Shown here: positions 1-8,399 of the stretch, piece by piece
Position numbering within the stretch: position 1 is the stretch's first letter
How the letters are laid out: every line of letters starts with the position of its first letter
Assembly: GCF_001905905.1 (NCBI RefSeq)
Contig: NZ_LIVT01000004.1
Location: 1 to 64,000, forward strand
Origin: Streptomyces sp. CB02366
Lineage (GTDB): Bacteria > Actinomycetota > Actinomycetes > Streptomycetales > Streptomycetaceae
Direction of reading: 5' to 3'
Length of the DNA: 64,000 nt
Translations under genes and position numbers: made by a program
The notes under the pieces: generated by a model
Database searches by the model: none
What the model was told of the DNA's origin: nothing
What the model saw: only the letters and a program-made list of their open reading frames with translations

Positions 1-278
1 CTCTTTTTCGTTCCGTTTCCGGTCCGAATTCGATTTCCGGCGACCCGTGGAGTGGTCTTGCCTTTCGGCGTGTCCACTACGTTAGTCGATTCTCTCGGCA
101 GCTCATAATCGAGCTGATAACGCGAATTACGGGCATGCCGAATTCGCACCCGTCAGGGCGAGGATCGTCGGTAGTGGTGTGGCCGCTCCGAGTGGCTCGA
201 TCCGGTCCGATGGACCGTGCCGAGAGCTGTACCCGTGTCAAGCGGCTCGGACTACATTAGGCGTCTGCCGGGCGTGAG
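1..278. other. Non-coding left edge of window
   Basis: No reading frame with Streptomyces-like third-position GC bias is visible here, and the sequence is clearly richer in A/T than the rest of the window. It holds a small inverted repeat, CAGCTC-ATAATC-GAGCTG, at 99-116, and two GAATTC-containing patches near 27 and 140. It lies just past the 3' end of the minus-strand glycosylase gene. It may carry the promoter of a gene beyond the left edge, but I cannot assign a function. Confidence 0.5.
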
Positions 279-932
279 TCAAGCCGCCTTGCGGCTGGGG
301 CGACGACGCGGCGCGTGGGCACGGTACGGGCTCACGGTCGGATCCCCCTCGATCCAGAAGCGCCACGGCTGGTGGGCCCCGTCGCCGCCCACCCCGGTGC
401 GGGGACCGCTGCGCACCTGGTCACGGGGCGGCGGGGTGCCGTGCAGGACGGACAGTGCCGGAGCGGGGCCACCGAAGAGGTCGCTGCCGTTCAGCTCGCG
501 GTCGACGTCCAGGGCGGTCGCGAGACGGGCCGGGCCCTTGGCCAGTTCCTTGTCGTTGCGGGCCGAGAGGCGTCGTTCGCGGGCCAGGCCGGCCCCGACG
601 TTGATCTCCCCGGCCCTGAGCAGGACTCCGCTCGCGTGGCCGTCCGGGCCGCAGACCAGGTTGAGGCAGTGCCACATCCCGTAGGTGAAGTAGACGTACG
701 TGTGGCCGGGCGGGCCGAACATGACGCCGTTGCGCGCGGTGCGGCCCCGGAAGGCGTGGGAGCCGGGGTCGATCTCGCCCGCGTACGCCTCCACCTCGGT
801 CAGGCGCAGCTCGATCGTGCCCATCGGGTGACGGCGTACGAGGGTGCGGCCCAGCAGGTCCGGGGCGACCTCCAGGACGTCGCGGTCGAAGAAGTCCCGC
901 GTCAGCGGAGTGCGGTCGAGGTTCTCGGTCAT
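279..932 (-). CDS. 3-methyladenine DNA glycosylase (AAG/MPG family)
   Basis: 217 aa, full length for the bacterial alkyladenine glycosylase family (about 200 aa). These monofunctional enzymes flip out and excise alkylated or deaminated purines in base-excision repair. Family landmarks seen are the N-terminal [16 protein letters not shown], the [19 protein letters not shown] segment with the catalytic Glu, the [14 protein letters not shown] core and the LLRAGE / KGPARLA substrate-pocket motifs. The C-terminus is a basic, probably disordered tail. The gene stands alone and is divergent from spo0M. The ribosome-binding site before ATG 932 is weak, so the start rests on homology. Confidence 0.93.
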   Translation of the reverse strand: MTENLDRTPLTRDFFDRDVLEVAPDLLGRTLVRRHPMGTIELRLTEVEAYAGEIDPGSHAFRGRTARNGVMFGPPGHTYVYFTYGMWHCLNLVCGPDGHASGVLLRAGEINVGAGLARERRLSARNDKELAKGPARLATALDVDRELNGSDLFGGPAPALSVLHGTPPPRDQVRSGPRTGVGGDGAHQPWRFWIEGDPTVSPYRAHAPRRRPSRKAA

Positions 933-1029
933 GCCATCCGAGGGTACCGGGATCGTCCGGAGGGGAACCGGCTACCGTCATGGCGCGTAAGTAGGGGTCA
1001 GGACCCAGCAGTACCTAGAAGGAGTGACT

Positions 1030-1812
1030 ATGGGCTTCAAGCGGCTGCTCGCGAGCATGGGCGCCGGTGGCGCATCGGTGGAGACCGAGCTCACCGAGGC
1101 GAACGTCGTCCCCGGCGGCATCGTGCAGGGCGAGGTGCGGATCCAGGGCGGTTCGGTCGCCCAGCAGATCGAGGGGTTGAACGTCGGGCTCCAGGCACGG
1201 GTCGAGGTCGAGGGCGGGGACCAGGAGACCAAGCAGGACATGGAGTTCACCAAGCTGAACCTCGGCGGCGCCTTCGAGGTGCAGGCGGGCGCGGTGCACG
1301 TGGTGCCGTTCGGCCTGGAGATCCCGTGGGAGACGCCGCTCACGATGTTCGGCGGCCAGCACCTGCGCGGGATGAACATCGGGGTGACCACCGAGCTGGA
1401 GATCGCCCGCGCGCTGGACTCCGGTGACCTGGACCCGATCAACGTGCACCCGCTGCCGGCGCAGGAGGCCATCCTGGACGCCTTCCGCCAGCTCGGCTTC
1501 GGTTTCCGCAGCGCGGACATGGAGCGCGGCCACATCCGCGGCACCCGCCAGCGGTTGCCGTTCTACCAGGAGATCGAGTTCGTCCCGCCGGCCCAGTACC
1601 GCGGGCTGAACCAGGTGGAGCTGACGTTCGTCGCCGACGACCGCGAGATGGACGTCGTCCTGGAGATGGACAAGAAGCCGGGGCTGTTCAGCGAGGGCAG
1701 CGACTCCTACCGAGCGTTCAAGGTGGGTCTGCACGACTACCAGCAGACCGACTGGGCCGCGTACCTCAACCAGTGGCTCGCCCAGGTCGGCGGCCAGCGC
1801 AACTGGCTCTGA
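1030..1812 (+). CDS. spo0M: Spo0M-family sporulation-control protein
   Basis: 260 aa, matching the SpoOM family (arrestin-like beta-sandwich proteins; in Bacillus Spo0M affects sporulation and cell-shape control). The N-terminus [19 protein letters not shown] and the central [16 protein letters not shown] are characteristic, and the C-terminal part ends in an acidic/aromatic tail. I start at ATG 1030 rather than GTG 1024 because GAAGGAG at 1018-1024 is then correctly spaced. The protein has no signal peptide or membrane segment and should be cytosolic. It is monocistronic, with an imperfect GC-rich repeat after the stop codon. Confidence 0.92.
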   Translation: MGFKRLLASMGAGGASVETELTEANVVPGGIVQGEVRIQGGSVAQQIEGLNVGLQARVEVEGGDQETKQDMEFTKLNLGGAFEVQAGAVHVVPFGLEIPWETPLTMFGGQHLRGMNIGVTTELEIARALDSGDLDPINVHPLPAQEAILDAFRQLGFGFRSADMERGHIRGTRQRLPFYQEIEFVPPAQYRGLNQVELTFVADDREMDVVLEMDKKPGLFSEGSDSYRAFKVGLHDYQQTDWAAYLNQWLAQVGGQRNWL

Positions 1813-1916
1813 GGGCTGTCCCGCCATCCCCGGCGGTACGCCCTCCGGGAGGAGGGCGGTACGCCCCCTACAGTCGGGGAAGAAGGCAGACGAACCGATC
1901 AGGAGAGGTGCGAGAC

Positions 1917-2453
1917 GTGACCGAGCCGAAGAGGGCCCCGCTGCCGCATGACTTCCACCCGGAGGTGCCGGCGTTCACCGTCGTGAGCGACGATCTCGCT
2001 CCGGGGGCCGTACTGGGCGACGCCCAGGTGTATGCGGCCGGGAACACCTCGCCGCAGCTGCGGTGGGAGGGTTTCCCCGAGGGGACCGAGAGCTTCGCCG
2101 TGACGTGTTTCGACCCGGACGCCCCGACGGGCAGCGGGTTCTGGCACTGGGTGCTCTTCGACATCCCGGTGTCGGTGACGGAGCTGCCCGCCGGCGCGGG
2201 CAGCGGGGAGTTCAAGGGGCTGCCCGAAGGCGCCGTGCAGGCACGCAACGACTACGGGGAGAAGGAGTTCGGCGGCGCCGCGCCGCCCGCCGGGGAGAAC
2301 CACCGGTATGTGTTCACGGTCTACGCCGTGGACACGGAGAAGCTCGGTGTCGACAGCGACACGTCTCCCGCCGTGGTCGGGTTCAACCTCCGGTTCCACA
2401 CGCTCGGCCGCGCCCAGCTGATCGGCGAGTACCGGGCCCCCGCGGGCGATTAG
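1917..2453 (+). CDS. YbhB/YbcL-type PEBP family protein (Raf kinase inhibitor-like)
   Basis: 178 aa phosphatidylethanolamine-binding-protein fold. Motifs seen are the ligand-pocket segment [20 protein letters not shown] and the later [29 protein letters not shown], both diagnostic for bacterial PEBPs. The biochemical role of these cytosolic proteins is not settled, and binding of small anionic ligands is assumed by family. GTG 1917 is preferred because GAGAGG lies about 8 bases upstream and the encoded start ([12 protein letters not shown]) fits the family; the longer upstream frame is Arg/Pro-rich and intergenic in character. A textbook terminator follows the stop. Confidence 0.92.
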   Translation: MTEPKRAPLPHDFHPEVPAFTVVSDDLAPGAVLGDAQVYAAGNTSPQLRWEGFPEGTESFAVTCFDPDAPTGSGFWHWVLFDIPVSVTELPAGAGSGEFKGLPEGAVQARNDYGEKEFGGAAPPAGENHRYVFTVYAVDTEKLGVDSDTSPAVVGFNLRFHTLGRAQLIGEYRAPAGD

Positions 2454-2467
2454 TTCGTCTGCTGTTT

Positions 2468-2510
2468 GCCCTGCTCTGGTCTTGGAGAGATCAGAGCAGG
2501 GCATTTTTTT
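2468..2510 (+). terminator. Rho-independent terminator after the PEBP gene
   Basis: GCCCTGCTCTG at 2468-2478 pairs with CAGAGCAGGGC at 2492-2502, and the stem can be extended inward. It is followed by ATTTTTTTATT. An 11-bp perfect stem plus a genuine U-tract is rare in this GC-rich DNA and makes this the clearest intrinsic terminator in the window. Confidence 0.92.
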
Positions 2511-2592
2511 ATTGCGTTGTCCATCGCGGCCCGCCCGGACAGAGTTGATCCGGGCCTGCCAGGGGGCGGGCGGCACACGGGAGGTGGGCAGG

Positions 2593-3102
2593 ATGCGTGA
2601 CACGCTGGTTCTCAACGCGAGCTTCGAGCCACTGTCGACGGTGACGCTCAACCGTGCGGTGGTCCTGATCCTGACGGACAAGGCCGTCGTCGAGCAGTCG
2701 CATCCCGAGCTCCGTATGCGTGGTGCCGCCGTGGACATTCCGGCGCCCCGGGTGATCAGGCTCTGCCGGTACGTACGGGTGCCGTTCCGAAGACAGGCGC
2801 CGTGGTCCAGGAGAGGTGTGCTGGTCCGGGACCAGTACCGGTGCGCGTACTGCGGGGGGCGGGCGTCCACCGTCGACCACGTGGTGCCGCGCGCCCAGGG
2901 CGGACAGGACACCTGGCTGAACACGGTGGCCTCCTGCGCGGAGGACAACCACCGCAAGGCGGCGCGGACGCCGGAGCAGGCGGGGATGCCGCTGCTGAAG
3001 CAGCCGTTCGTCCCCTCCCCCGCCGAGGCGATGCTGTTGGCGATGGGTGCGCGCGACCGGTCGGCGCTGCCCGAATGGCTGGACCGGGCGGCAGCGGCGT
3101 AG
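2593..3102 (+). CDS. HNH endonuclease
   Basis: 169 aa. An N-terminal actinobacterial domain (TLVLNASFEPLSTVTLNRAVVL) precedes a C-terminal HNH nuclease fold with zinc-knuckle CAYCG, the catalytic DHVVPRAQGG and the later SCAEDNHRK, whose second Cys/His region completes the site. Proteins of this type are widespread in actinobacteria; the natural substrate is not established. ATG 2593 is chosen because GGGAGG at 2579-2584 sits 8 bases upstream; the longer open frame back to 2482 runs through the preceding terminator. It is convergent with the TSUP permease. Confidence 0.9.
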   Translation: MRDTLVLNASFEPLSTVTLNRAVVLILTDKAVVEQSHPELRMRGAAVDIPAPRVIRLCRYVRVPFRRQAPWSRRGVLVRDQYRCAYCGGRASTVDHVVPRAQGGQDTWLNTVASCAEDNHRKAARTPEQAGMPLLKQPFVPSPAEAMLLAMGARDRSALPEWLDRAAAA

Positions 3103-3183
3103 GGCGTGGTGGAGAGGGGGCGTCGCGGTCGCGGAGGGCCGTGACGTCCTGGGTGTACGCCCGGCGGGGGCGGGCCCCGTGCG

Positions 3184-3957
3184 TCAGCGGAGCAGCAGCT
3201 GGACGATGGCCACCGTGCCGACCGCGACGATGAGGCAGCGCAGCACGGTGGGGCTCAGCCGGCGGCCGACCTTGGCGCCTATCTGGCCGCCGATGGCCGA
3301 GCCCACCGCGATGAGGACCACGGCTGTCCAGTCGAAGTCGGCGACGAAGAGGAAGAACAGGGCGGCGATGGTGTTGACCACGGCGGCCAGGACGTTCTTG
3401 ACGGCGTTGAGGCGCTGGATCGTGTCGTCGACCAGCATGCCCATCAGGGAGAGGTAGATGATCCCCTGGGCGGCGGTGAAGTAGCCGCCGTAGACGCTGG
3501 CGAGGGTCAGACCGGTGAACAGGAGGGGCCCGCCGTCGGTGCGGGGCGTGGCTCCGGTGTGCTCACGGCGGCGCTGCACGGCTTTGCTGATGCGCGGTTG
3601 CAGGATCACCAGGACGAGAGCCAGGGCGACGAGGACGGGGACGATCGTCTCGAAGGCCGTGGAGGGCAGGGCGAGGAGCAGGGTCGCCCCGGTGAGTCCG
3701 CCGATCGCGGCGCCGGCGCTCAGCTTGAGGATGCGGCGGCGCTGTCCGGCGAGTTCCTTGCGGTAGCCGATGGCCCCGCTGATGGAGCCCGGGATGAGTC
3801 CCAGTGCGTTGGACACGGTCGCGGTGACCGGGGGCAGGCCGGTGGCGAGCAGGACGGGGAAGGTGATCAGGGTTCCTGAGCCGACGATCGTGTTGATCGT
3901 GCCCGCGCCGAGGCCGGCCGCGAAGACGGCGATTATTTCCCAGATGGACAAGGCCAT
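3184..3957 (-). CDS. TSUP-family permease (TauE/SafE sulfite exporter type)
   Basis: 257 aa integral membrane protein with about 8 hydrophobic segments in two repeated halves, typical of the TSUP family that moves sulfur-containing or organic anions. The N-terminal GLGAGTINTIVGSGTLITFP and the second-half GGYFTAAQGIIYLSL are the paired signature repeats. The substrate cannot be read from sequence. GAAGGAG directly abuts ATG 3957 with no spacer, whereas TTG 3951 two codons later has ideal spacing, so the true start may be 3951. It is transcribed alone. Confidence 0.9.
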   Translation of the reverse strand: MALSIWEIIAVFAAGLGAGTINTIVGSGTLITFPVLLATGLPPVTATVSNALGLIPGSISGAIGYRKELAGQRRRILKLSAGAAIGGLTGATLLLALPSTAFETIVPVLVALALVLVILQPRISKAVQRRREHTGATPRTDGGPLLFTGLTLASVYGGYFTAAQGIIYLSLMGMLVDDTIQRLNAVKNVLAAVVNTIAALFFLFVADFDWTAVVLIAVGSAIGGQIGAKVGRRLSPTVLRCLIVAVGTVAIVQLLLR

Positions 3958-4035
3958 CTCCTTCGGTGGTCAGTGACGCCTCCCCGCCATGAAGGTCGAG
4001 GGGCCTCACTGATCATGCACGAAGGGGGCGTCGGG

Positions 4036-5022
4036 TCAGGAGACGGGGGGTTCCTCGCGTCGTTCCACGGCGGGGGCGGGGATGGAACCGTGAGTGTTGC
4101 CGCCGTTGCCCCCGTTGCCGCCGTTGCCGCCGGTGTTGAAGCCGGGGACGCCGCCGCCGAGGTTCCCGAAGGCGCCGCTGAGGCCCTTGAGGGCGTCGCC
4201 GATCTCGCTGGGCACGATCCAGAGCTTGTTGGCGTCCCCCTCGGCGATCTTGGGGAGCATCTGGAGGTACTGGTACGAGAGGAGCTTCTGGTCCGGGTCT
4301 CCGGCGTGGATGGCCTCGAAGACCGTGCGGACGGCCTGGGCCTCGCCCTCGGCGCGCAGGGCGGCGGCCTTGGCCTCGCCCTCGGCGCGCAGGATGGCGG
4401 ACTGCTTCTCACCCTCGGCGGTGAGGATCTGGGACTGCCTGATGCCCTCGGCGGTGAGGATCGCGGCGCGCTTGTCGCGGTCGGCGCGCATCTGCTTCTC
4501 CATCGAGTCCTGGATGGAGGTCGGCGGCTCGATCGCCTTGAGCTCGACGCGGTTGACGCGGATGCCCCACTTGCCGGTCGCCTCGTCGAGGACGCCGCGC
4601 AGGGCCGCGTTGATCTCCTCGCGGGAGGTGAGGGTCCGCTCCAGGTCCATGCCGCCGATGATGTTGCGGAGGGTGGTGACGGTGAGCTGCTCGATCGCCT
4701 GGATGTAGCTGGCGACCTCGTACGTCGCCGCGCGCGCGTCGGTCACCTGGTAGTAGATGACGGTGTCGATGTTGACGACCAGGTTGTCCTGGGTGATCAC
4801 CGGCTGGGGCGGGAAGGGCACCACCTGTTCACGGAGGTCGATCCGGTTGCGGATCGAGTCGATGAACGGGACGACGATGTTCAGGCCCGCGTTCAGGGTG
4901 CGGGTGTAGCGGCCGAACCGCTCCACGATGGCGGCGCTCGCCTGCGGGATGACCTGGATCGTCTTGATCAGGGCGATGAAGACGAGCACCACCAGAATGA
5001 TCAGAACGATGATGATCTGCAT
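4036..5022 (-). CDS. SPFH/Band-7 family membrane protein (stomatin/paraslipin-like)
   Basis: 328 aa. There is one N-terminal membrane helix (residues 1-20), then a band-7/PHB domain (about 20-180: ERFGRYTRTLNAGLN, LREQVVPFPPQPVITQDNL) and an Ala/Glu-rich coiled coil with repeated AEGE(K/A) units (about 195-250). A Gly/Asn-rich low-complexity tail ends the protein. SPFH proteins oligomerise at the membrane into microdomain scaffolds and often partner with NfeD or proteases; the Streptomyces role is not known to me. An NfeD protein is encoded 168 bases upstream on the same strand, supporting a functional pair. Confidence 0.92.
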   Translation of the reverse strand: MQIIIVLIILVVLVFIALIKTIQVIPQASAAIVERFGRYTRTLNAGLNIVVPFIDSIRNRIDLREQVVPFPPQPVITQDNLVVNIDTVIYYQVTDARAATYEVASYIQAIEQLTVTTLRNIIGGMDLERTLTSREEINAALRGVLDEATGKWGIRVNRVELKAIEPPTSIQDSMEKQMRADRDKRAAILTAEGIRQSQILTAEGEKQSAILRAEGEAKAAALRAEGEAQAVRTVFEAIHAGDPDQKLLSYQYLQMLPKIAEGDANKLWIVPSEIGDALKGLSGAFGNLGGGVPGFNTGGNGGNGGNGGNTHGSIPAPAVERREEPPVS

Positions 5023-5190
5023 CGTGTCTCTCGTGCCCTTCGGTTGGCCGGTGGATCGCGGGGATCGGGGTCGTACCTCATGTGCGGCCGGTGGGCGGCG
5101 AGTTGCGGCTGCCGGGTCCGGGGCTCACGAAGATCGACATGATCGTCTTCGAGTCTGGCAGACCTCGGCCCGCCCTGTGCACGGTTTCGG

Positions 5191-5619
5191 TCACATGACG
5201 ACGGCCGTCGCTCCGTCGATGTCCACGACATCGACCTGGCTGCCGGGTTCGAAGATCTGGTCGCTGTCGAGCGTGCGGGCCGACCAGACCTCGCCGGCGA
5301 GCTTGATGCGCCCTTCGTGGGCCGATACGCGTTCCAGCACGACCGCCTGACGTCCTTTCAGGGCGTCGATGCCGCTGGCGTGCCCCGCCTGTCCGGCCCG
5401 GTGTCTGGCGGCGATCGGGCGTACGACGGCGATCAGCGCGACCGAGACCAGGACGAAGACCAGCACCTGGGCGACGATCCCGCCGCCGAGGGCGGCGACG
5501 GCCGACGCGGCCACCGCCCCGACGGCGAACATGCCGAATTCGGGCATCGCGGTCAGGACGAGGGGGATGCCCAGTCCCACCGCGCCGATCAGCCACCACA
5601 CCCACGCGTCGATGTCCAC
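5191..5619 (-). CDS. nfeD: NfeD-like membrane protein (partner of SPFH protein)
   Basis: 142 aa from GTG 5619. Hydrophobic N-terminal helices (WWLIGAVGLGIPLVL and two more to about residue 75) are followed by a soluble OB-fold domain of about 60 residues (GRQAVVLERVSAHEGRIKLAGEVWSAR). This is the short NfeD1b type without a ClpP-like protease domain. It is encoded just upstream of the SPFH gene, the usual pairing, which suggests a membrane scaffold complex. A longer version from GTG 5649 is possible; neither start has a strong ribosome-binding site, and I favour 5619 because the family typically begins a few residues before the first helix. Confidence 0.85.
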   Translation of the reverse strand: MDIDAWVWWLIGAVGLGIPLVLTAMPEFGMFAVGAVAASAVAALGGGIVAQVLVFVLVSVALIAVVRPIAARHRAGQAGHASGIDALKGRQAVVLERVSAHEGRIKLAGEVWSARTLDSDQIFEPGSQVDVVDIDGATAVVM

Positions 5620-5724
5620 CCGGTCATCGTAGGACTGTCGGTGCGTCACCGACAGGGCGCACGGGGGTCGACTGCGGTGAACCGCTTGCCGGCCGGGGTG
5701 CGGTGGCCCGTGGCGGCGCCCCCG

Positions 5725-6522
5725 TCAGGAGAGCGGGAGACCGTGCGCGGTGTAGCGGTCCCCGGTGTGCTCGACGATGAGCGGGAGGCCGAAGCAGCGG
5801 GAGAGGTTGCGGGAGCTGAGCTCGGTCTCCATGGGGCCGGCCGCGAGGATCTTGCCCTGACGGATCATCAGGACGTGGGTGAACCCGGGCGGGATCTCCT
5901 CGACGTGGTGGGTGACCATGATCATGGAGGGGGCGTACGGGTCGCGGGCGAGGCGTCCGAGGCGGCGGACGAGGTCCTCGCGCCCGCCGAGGTCGAGTCC
6001 GGCGGCGGGCTCGTCCAGGAGCAGCAGCTCGGGGTCGGTCATCATGGCGCGGGCGATCAGGGTGCGCTTGCGCTCGCCCTCGGAGAGCGTGCCGAACCTG
6101 CGGCCCAGGTACTCCGTCATGCCGAGGCGGTCGAGGAAGGCGCGGGCGCGCTCCTCGTCGACGGCCTCGTAGTTCTCGTTCCAGGTGGCGGTCATGCCGT
6201 ACGCGGCGGTGAGGACCGTCTGCAGCACGGTCTGGCGCTTGGGCAGCTTGTCGGCCATCGCCACGCCCGCCATGCCGATCCGGGGGCGGAGTTCGAAGAC
6301 GTCGGTGCCGACGCCGCCGAGCTGGTCGCCCAGGATGGTGGCGGTGCCCGTGCTGGGGAAGAGGTAGCTGGAGGCGAGGTTGAGGAGGGTCGTCTTGCCG
6401 GCGCCGTTGGGGCCGAGGATGACCCAGCGCTCGCCCTCCTTGACCGACCAGGAGACGTCTTCCACCAGAGCCCGTCCGTCGCGGACCACGGATACGTCCA
6501 CCAGCTCCAGTACATCGCTCAT
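5725..6522 (-). CDS. ABC transporter ATP-binding protein
   Basis: 265 aa single nucleotide-binding domain. Seen are Walker A GPNGAGKTT (about residue 38), signature LSEGERKR, Walker B LLLLDEPAAGLD and the switch His in MVTHHVEEIP. The sequence resembles the YlmA/ModF-like group of stand-alone ATPases. No membrane subunit is encoded next to it, so its partner and substrate are unknown and a non-transport role is possible. ATG 6522 is selected because GGGAGA lies 9 bases upstream; the upstream in-frame extension is intergenic in character. Confidence 0.9.
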   Translation of the reverse strand: MSDVLELVDVSVVRDGRALVEDVSWSVKEGERWVILGPNGAGKTTLLNLASSYLFPSTGTATILGDQLGGVGTDVFELRPRIGMAGVAMADKLPKRQTVLQTVLTAAYGMTATWNENYEAVDEERARAFLDRLGMTEYLGRRFGTLSEGERKRTLIARAMMTDPELLLLDEPAAGLDLGGREDLVRRLGRLARDPYAPSMIMVTHHVEEIPPGFTHVLMIRQGKILAAGPMETELSSRNLSRCFGLPLIVEHTGDRYTAHGLPLS

Positions 6523-6806
6523 GGCGCGTTGTCTCCCCATGCAGTCTCGTCGATCGTCGCGTGCCGGTGGGCACGGCTCCCAGGGAAAACCTACGCCACC
6601 GCGCGAGTGCTTCGGCCGTGAGGGCTGTCCCCAGGCGTCGCCCGAGGGCTGTGCCGCGATTCCCGGGGGATCGGCGCGCGGCGTCGGATGCGGTGCACCG
6701 CAAGGCGGAGGGGCATCCGCATACCGGATGTACGGGGATGTTCCGACAACGCGGCGAGGTGCCGTAGCCGGCGTCGCGCGCCCGCCGGGAATCGCGGGAC
6801 GGTCCT

Positions 6807-6821
6807 TAGGCTGTCGGCATG
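6807..6821 (+). promoter_or_regulatory. Putative leaderless promoter -10 element
   Basis: TAGGCT at 6807-6812 fits the actinobacterial TAnnnT -10 consensus and ends 6 bases before ATG 6819. No Shine-Dalgarno sequence is present, so transcription probably begins at the start codon. The -35 region is poor. Confidence 0.5.
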
Positions 6822-7610
6822 CTTGTCGAACCACGTTCAGGGTTGTTGGCCGCTTGGGGAAACGCGCTTCTGGCGGGGCTCGTCTCGCCGGACGAGGCGG
6901 CCCTCGCGATTGTCGGTGAGGACGCGGTGCACCGCGTCGAGGGGCTGCCGGGCGAGGCGGGGCCGGTCGGGCTCACGCTGGCGCTCGGCCGGTTGCGGGG
7001 GCTGGGGGTGACCGGTTTCCGGGTCGCGCTGCCGGTGCCGGGGCACCCGCTGGGGCTGAGCGGTCCGCCGGATTTCAACGCGCGGGCGCTGGAGGCCGAG
7101 GAGGCGGTGGTGGCGTACGGAGCACCGTACGGGCTGGTGCCGGAGGTGAGCGAGGCCGGGCCGGAGGGGGATCTGCACGTCGAGGTGGTGTGGCGGGTGC
7201 TGCCGGTACGGGAGGCCCCGCCGGCGGACGTGCCGTCGCTGGGCGAGGCGGAGCGGGAGCTGGCCGAGGCGCTGCGGGACGCGACGGCGGTGCTGGCGCG
7301 GCTGGACGTGGCCGGGGCGGGTCCGGTGGCGGAGGCGGCGGTGGACGCGTACCGGGCGCGGGTGGAGCGGGGGGACGGGCGCGAGGTGCTGGCGCCGGGG
7401 TATCCGCCGCGCGCGGTGCGGGTGCTGGAGATGGCGCAGCGGGTGGGGCTGCTGGTCTCGGTGGCGTACGGGAACGGACACGGCGGTGCGGTGAGCGCGT
7501 CGGAGATCGCGGCGCGGGGGGCCGCGCTGCGGCCGGTGGAGCGGGTGGCTCGGCGGGCCGTGGTGGCGGCGTACAACGCGTATGTGGAGGGCGGGGAGGT
7601 GGGTCGGTAG
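6819..7610 (+). CDS. Conserved actinobacterial hypothetical protein
   Basis: 263 aa soluble protein of a type I recognise only as conserved in Streptomyces. There is no signal peptide or membrane segment. The first half (about 1-130) looks alpha/beta, with PGEAGPVGLTLALGRLRGLG and RVALPVPGHPLGLSGPP. The second half is strongly helical and Ala/Glu/Arg-rich (GEAERELAEALRDATAVLARLDVAGAGP). Strong third-position G/C bias supports coding. It lies between the ABC ATPase promoter region and the convergent two-component system and is probably leaderless. No function can be assigned. Confidence 0.82.
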   Translation: MLVEPRSGLLAAWGNALLAGLVSPDEAALAIVGEDAVHRVEGLPGEAGPVGLTLALGRLRGLGVTGFRVALPVPGHPLGLSGPPDFNARALEAEEAVVAYGAPYGLVPEVSEAGPEGDLHVEVVWRVLPVREAPPADVPSLGEAERELAEALRDATAVLARLDVAGAGPVAEAAVDAYRARVERGDGREVLAPGYPPRAVRVLEMAQRVGLLVSVAYGNGHGGAVSASEIAARGAALRPVERVARRAVVAAYNAYVEGGEVGR

Positions 7611-7620
7611 GCCCGGGGGC

Positions 7621-7665
7621 GTTCCGCTCCCGGCGATGCGCCCCGGTGGTGTTCCGCTCCCGGCG
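7621..7665. repeat. Short direct repeat, two copies, 30-bp period
   Basis: GTTCCGCTCCCGGCG occurs at 7621-7635 and again at 7651-7665 in the convergent intergenic region. It is probably a local duplication; no ORF depends on it. Confidence 0.6.
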
Positions 7666-7673
7666 GTGGGGCT

Positions 7674-7691
7674 CCCCCGGGCCGCCGGGGG
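7674..7691. terminator. GC-rich hairpin between convergent genes
   Basis: CCCCCGG (7674-7680) pairs with CCGGGGG (7685-7691) across a 4-base loop. It sits between the plus-strand hypothetical gene and the minus-strand response regulator. No U-tract is present, so its function as a terminator is inferred from position. Confidence 0.4.
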
Positions 7692-7754
7692 CGGACGGGC
7701 CCCTGCTGAGGACCGCCCGCCTCGGCACCCGGCCGGGCCGGCACGGTGGCGGGG

Positions 7755-8399
7755 TCAGTCCGCGGCTCCGTGGCGTACGGCCCACAGGGCCGCCTGGGTG
7801 CGGTCGGCCAGGTCGAGTTTCATCAGGATGTTCGACACGTGCGTCTTGACCGTCTTCTCGGAGAGGACGAGCGCGCGGGCGATCTCCCGGTTCGAGCGGC
7901 CGTCCGCGATGAGGCCGAGGACCTCGCGTTCCCGTTCGGTCAGGGTGCTCCCCCGCCCGGTGCCCGCGCCCGCCTCCTCCTGGGCCAGCAGCGCGCCCGC
8001 CACCTCCGGCTGGAGCAGGACGTGGCCGGCGTGCACCGAGCGGATCGCCCCGGCCAGGGCGTCCGGGTCCACGTCCTTGTAGACGTAGCCGGAGGCTCCG
8101 GCGCGCAGGGCGGGGACCACCGTGCGCTGCTCGGTGAAGCTGGTGACGATGAGGACCTTGGCAGGGTTGTCCAGCTCGCGGAGGCGGCGCAGGGCCTCGA
8201 TGCCGTCGGTGCCGGGCATCTTGATGTCCATCAGTACGACGTCGGGGCGCAGCTCCTCGGTACGGGCCACGCCCTCCGCGCCGTCGGCCGCCTCGCCGAC
8301 GACCTCTATGTCCTCCTGGATCTCCAGGAAGGTACGCAGTCCGCGGCGGACCACCTGGTGGTCGTCGACCAGCAGCACCCTGATGATCTTCTCAGCCAC
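7755..8399 (-). CDS. NarL/LuxR-family response regulator
   Basis: 214 aa. The N-terminal receiver domain (about 1-120) has the acidic pair in LLVDDHQ, the phospho-acceptor Asp in DVVLMDIKMPG and conserved Thr/Lys (IVTSFTE; YVYKDVDPDAL). The C-terminal LuxR helix-turn-helix (LTEREREVLGLIADGRSNREIA, split here between LTEREREVLG and the rest; about 150-205) contacts DNA. GTG 8399 has GGAGG 6 bases upstream and overlaps the kinase stop by 8 bases (GTGGCTGA), so the two are translationally coupled. The target genes are not evident. Confidence 0.95.
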   Translation of the reverse strand: MAEKIIRVLLVDDHQVVRRGLRTFLEIQEDIEVVGEAADGAEGVARTEELRPDVVLMDIKMPGTDGIEALRRLRELDNPAKVLIVTSFTEQRTVVPALRAGASGYVYKDVDPDALAGAIRSVHAGHVLLQPEVAGALLAQEEAGAGTGRGSTLTEREREVLGLIADGRSNREIARALVLSEKTVKTHVSNILMKLDLADRTQAALWAVRHGAAD

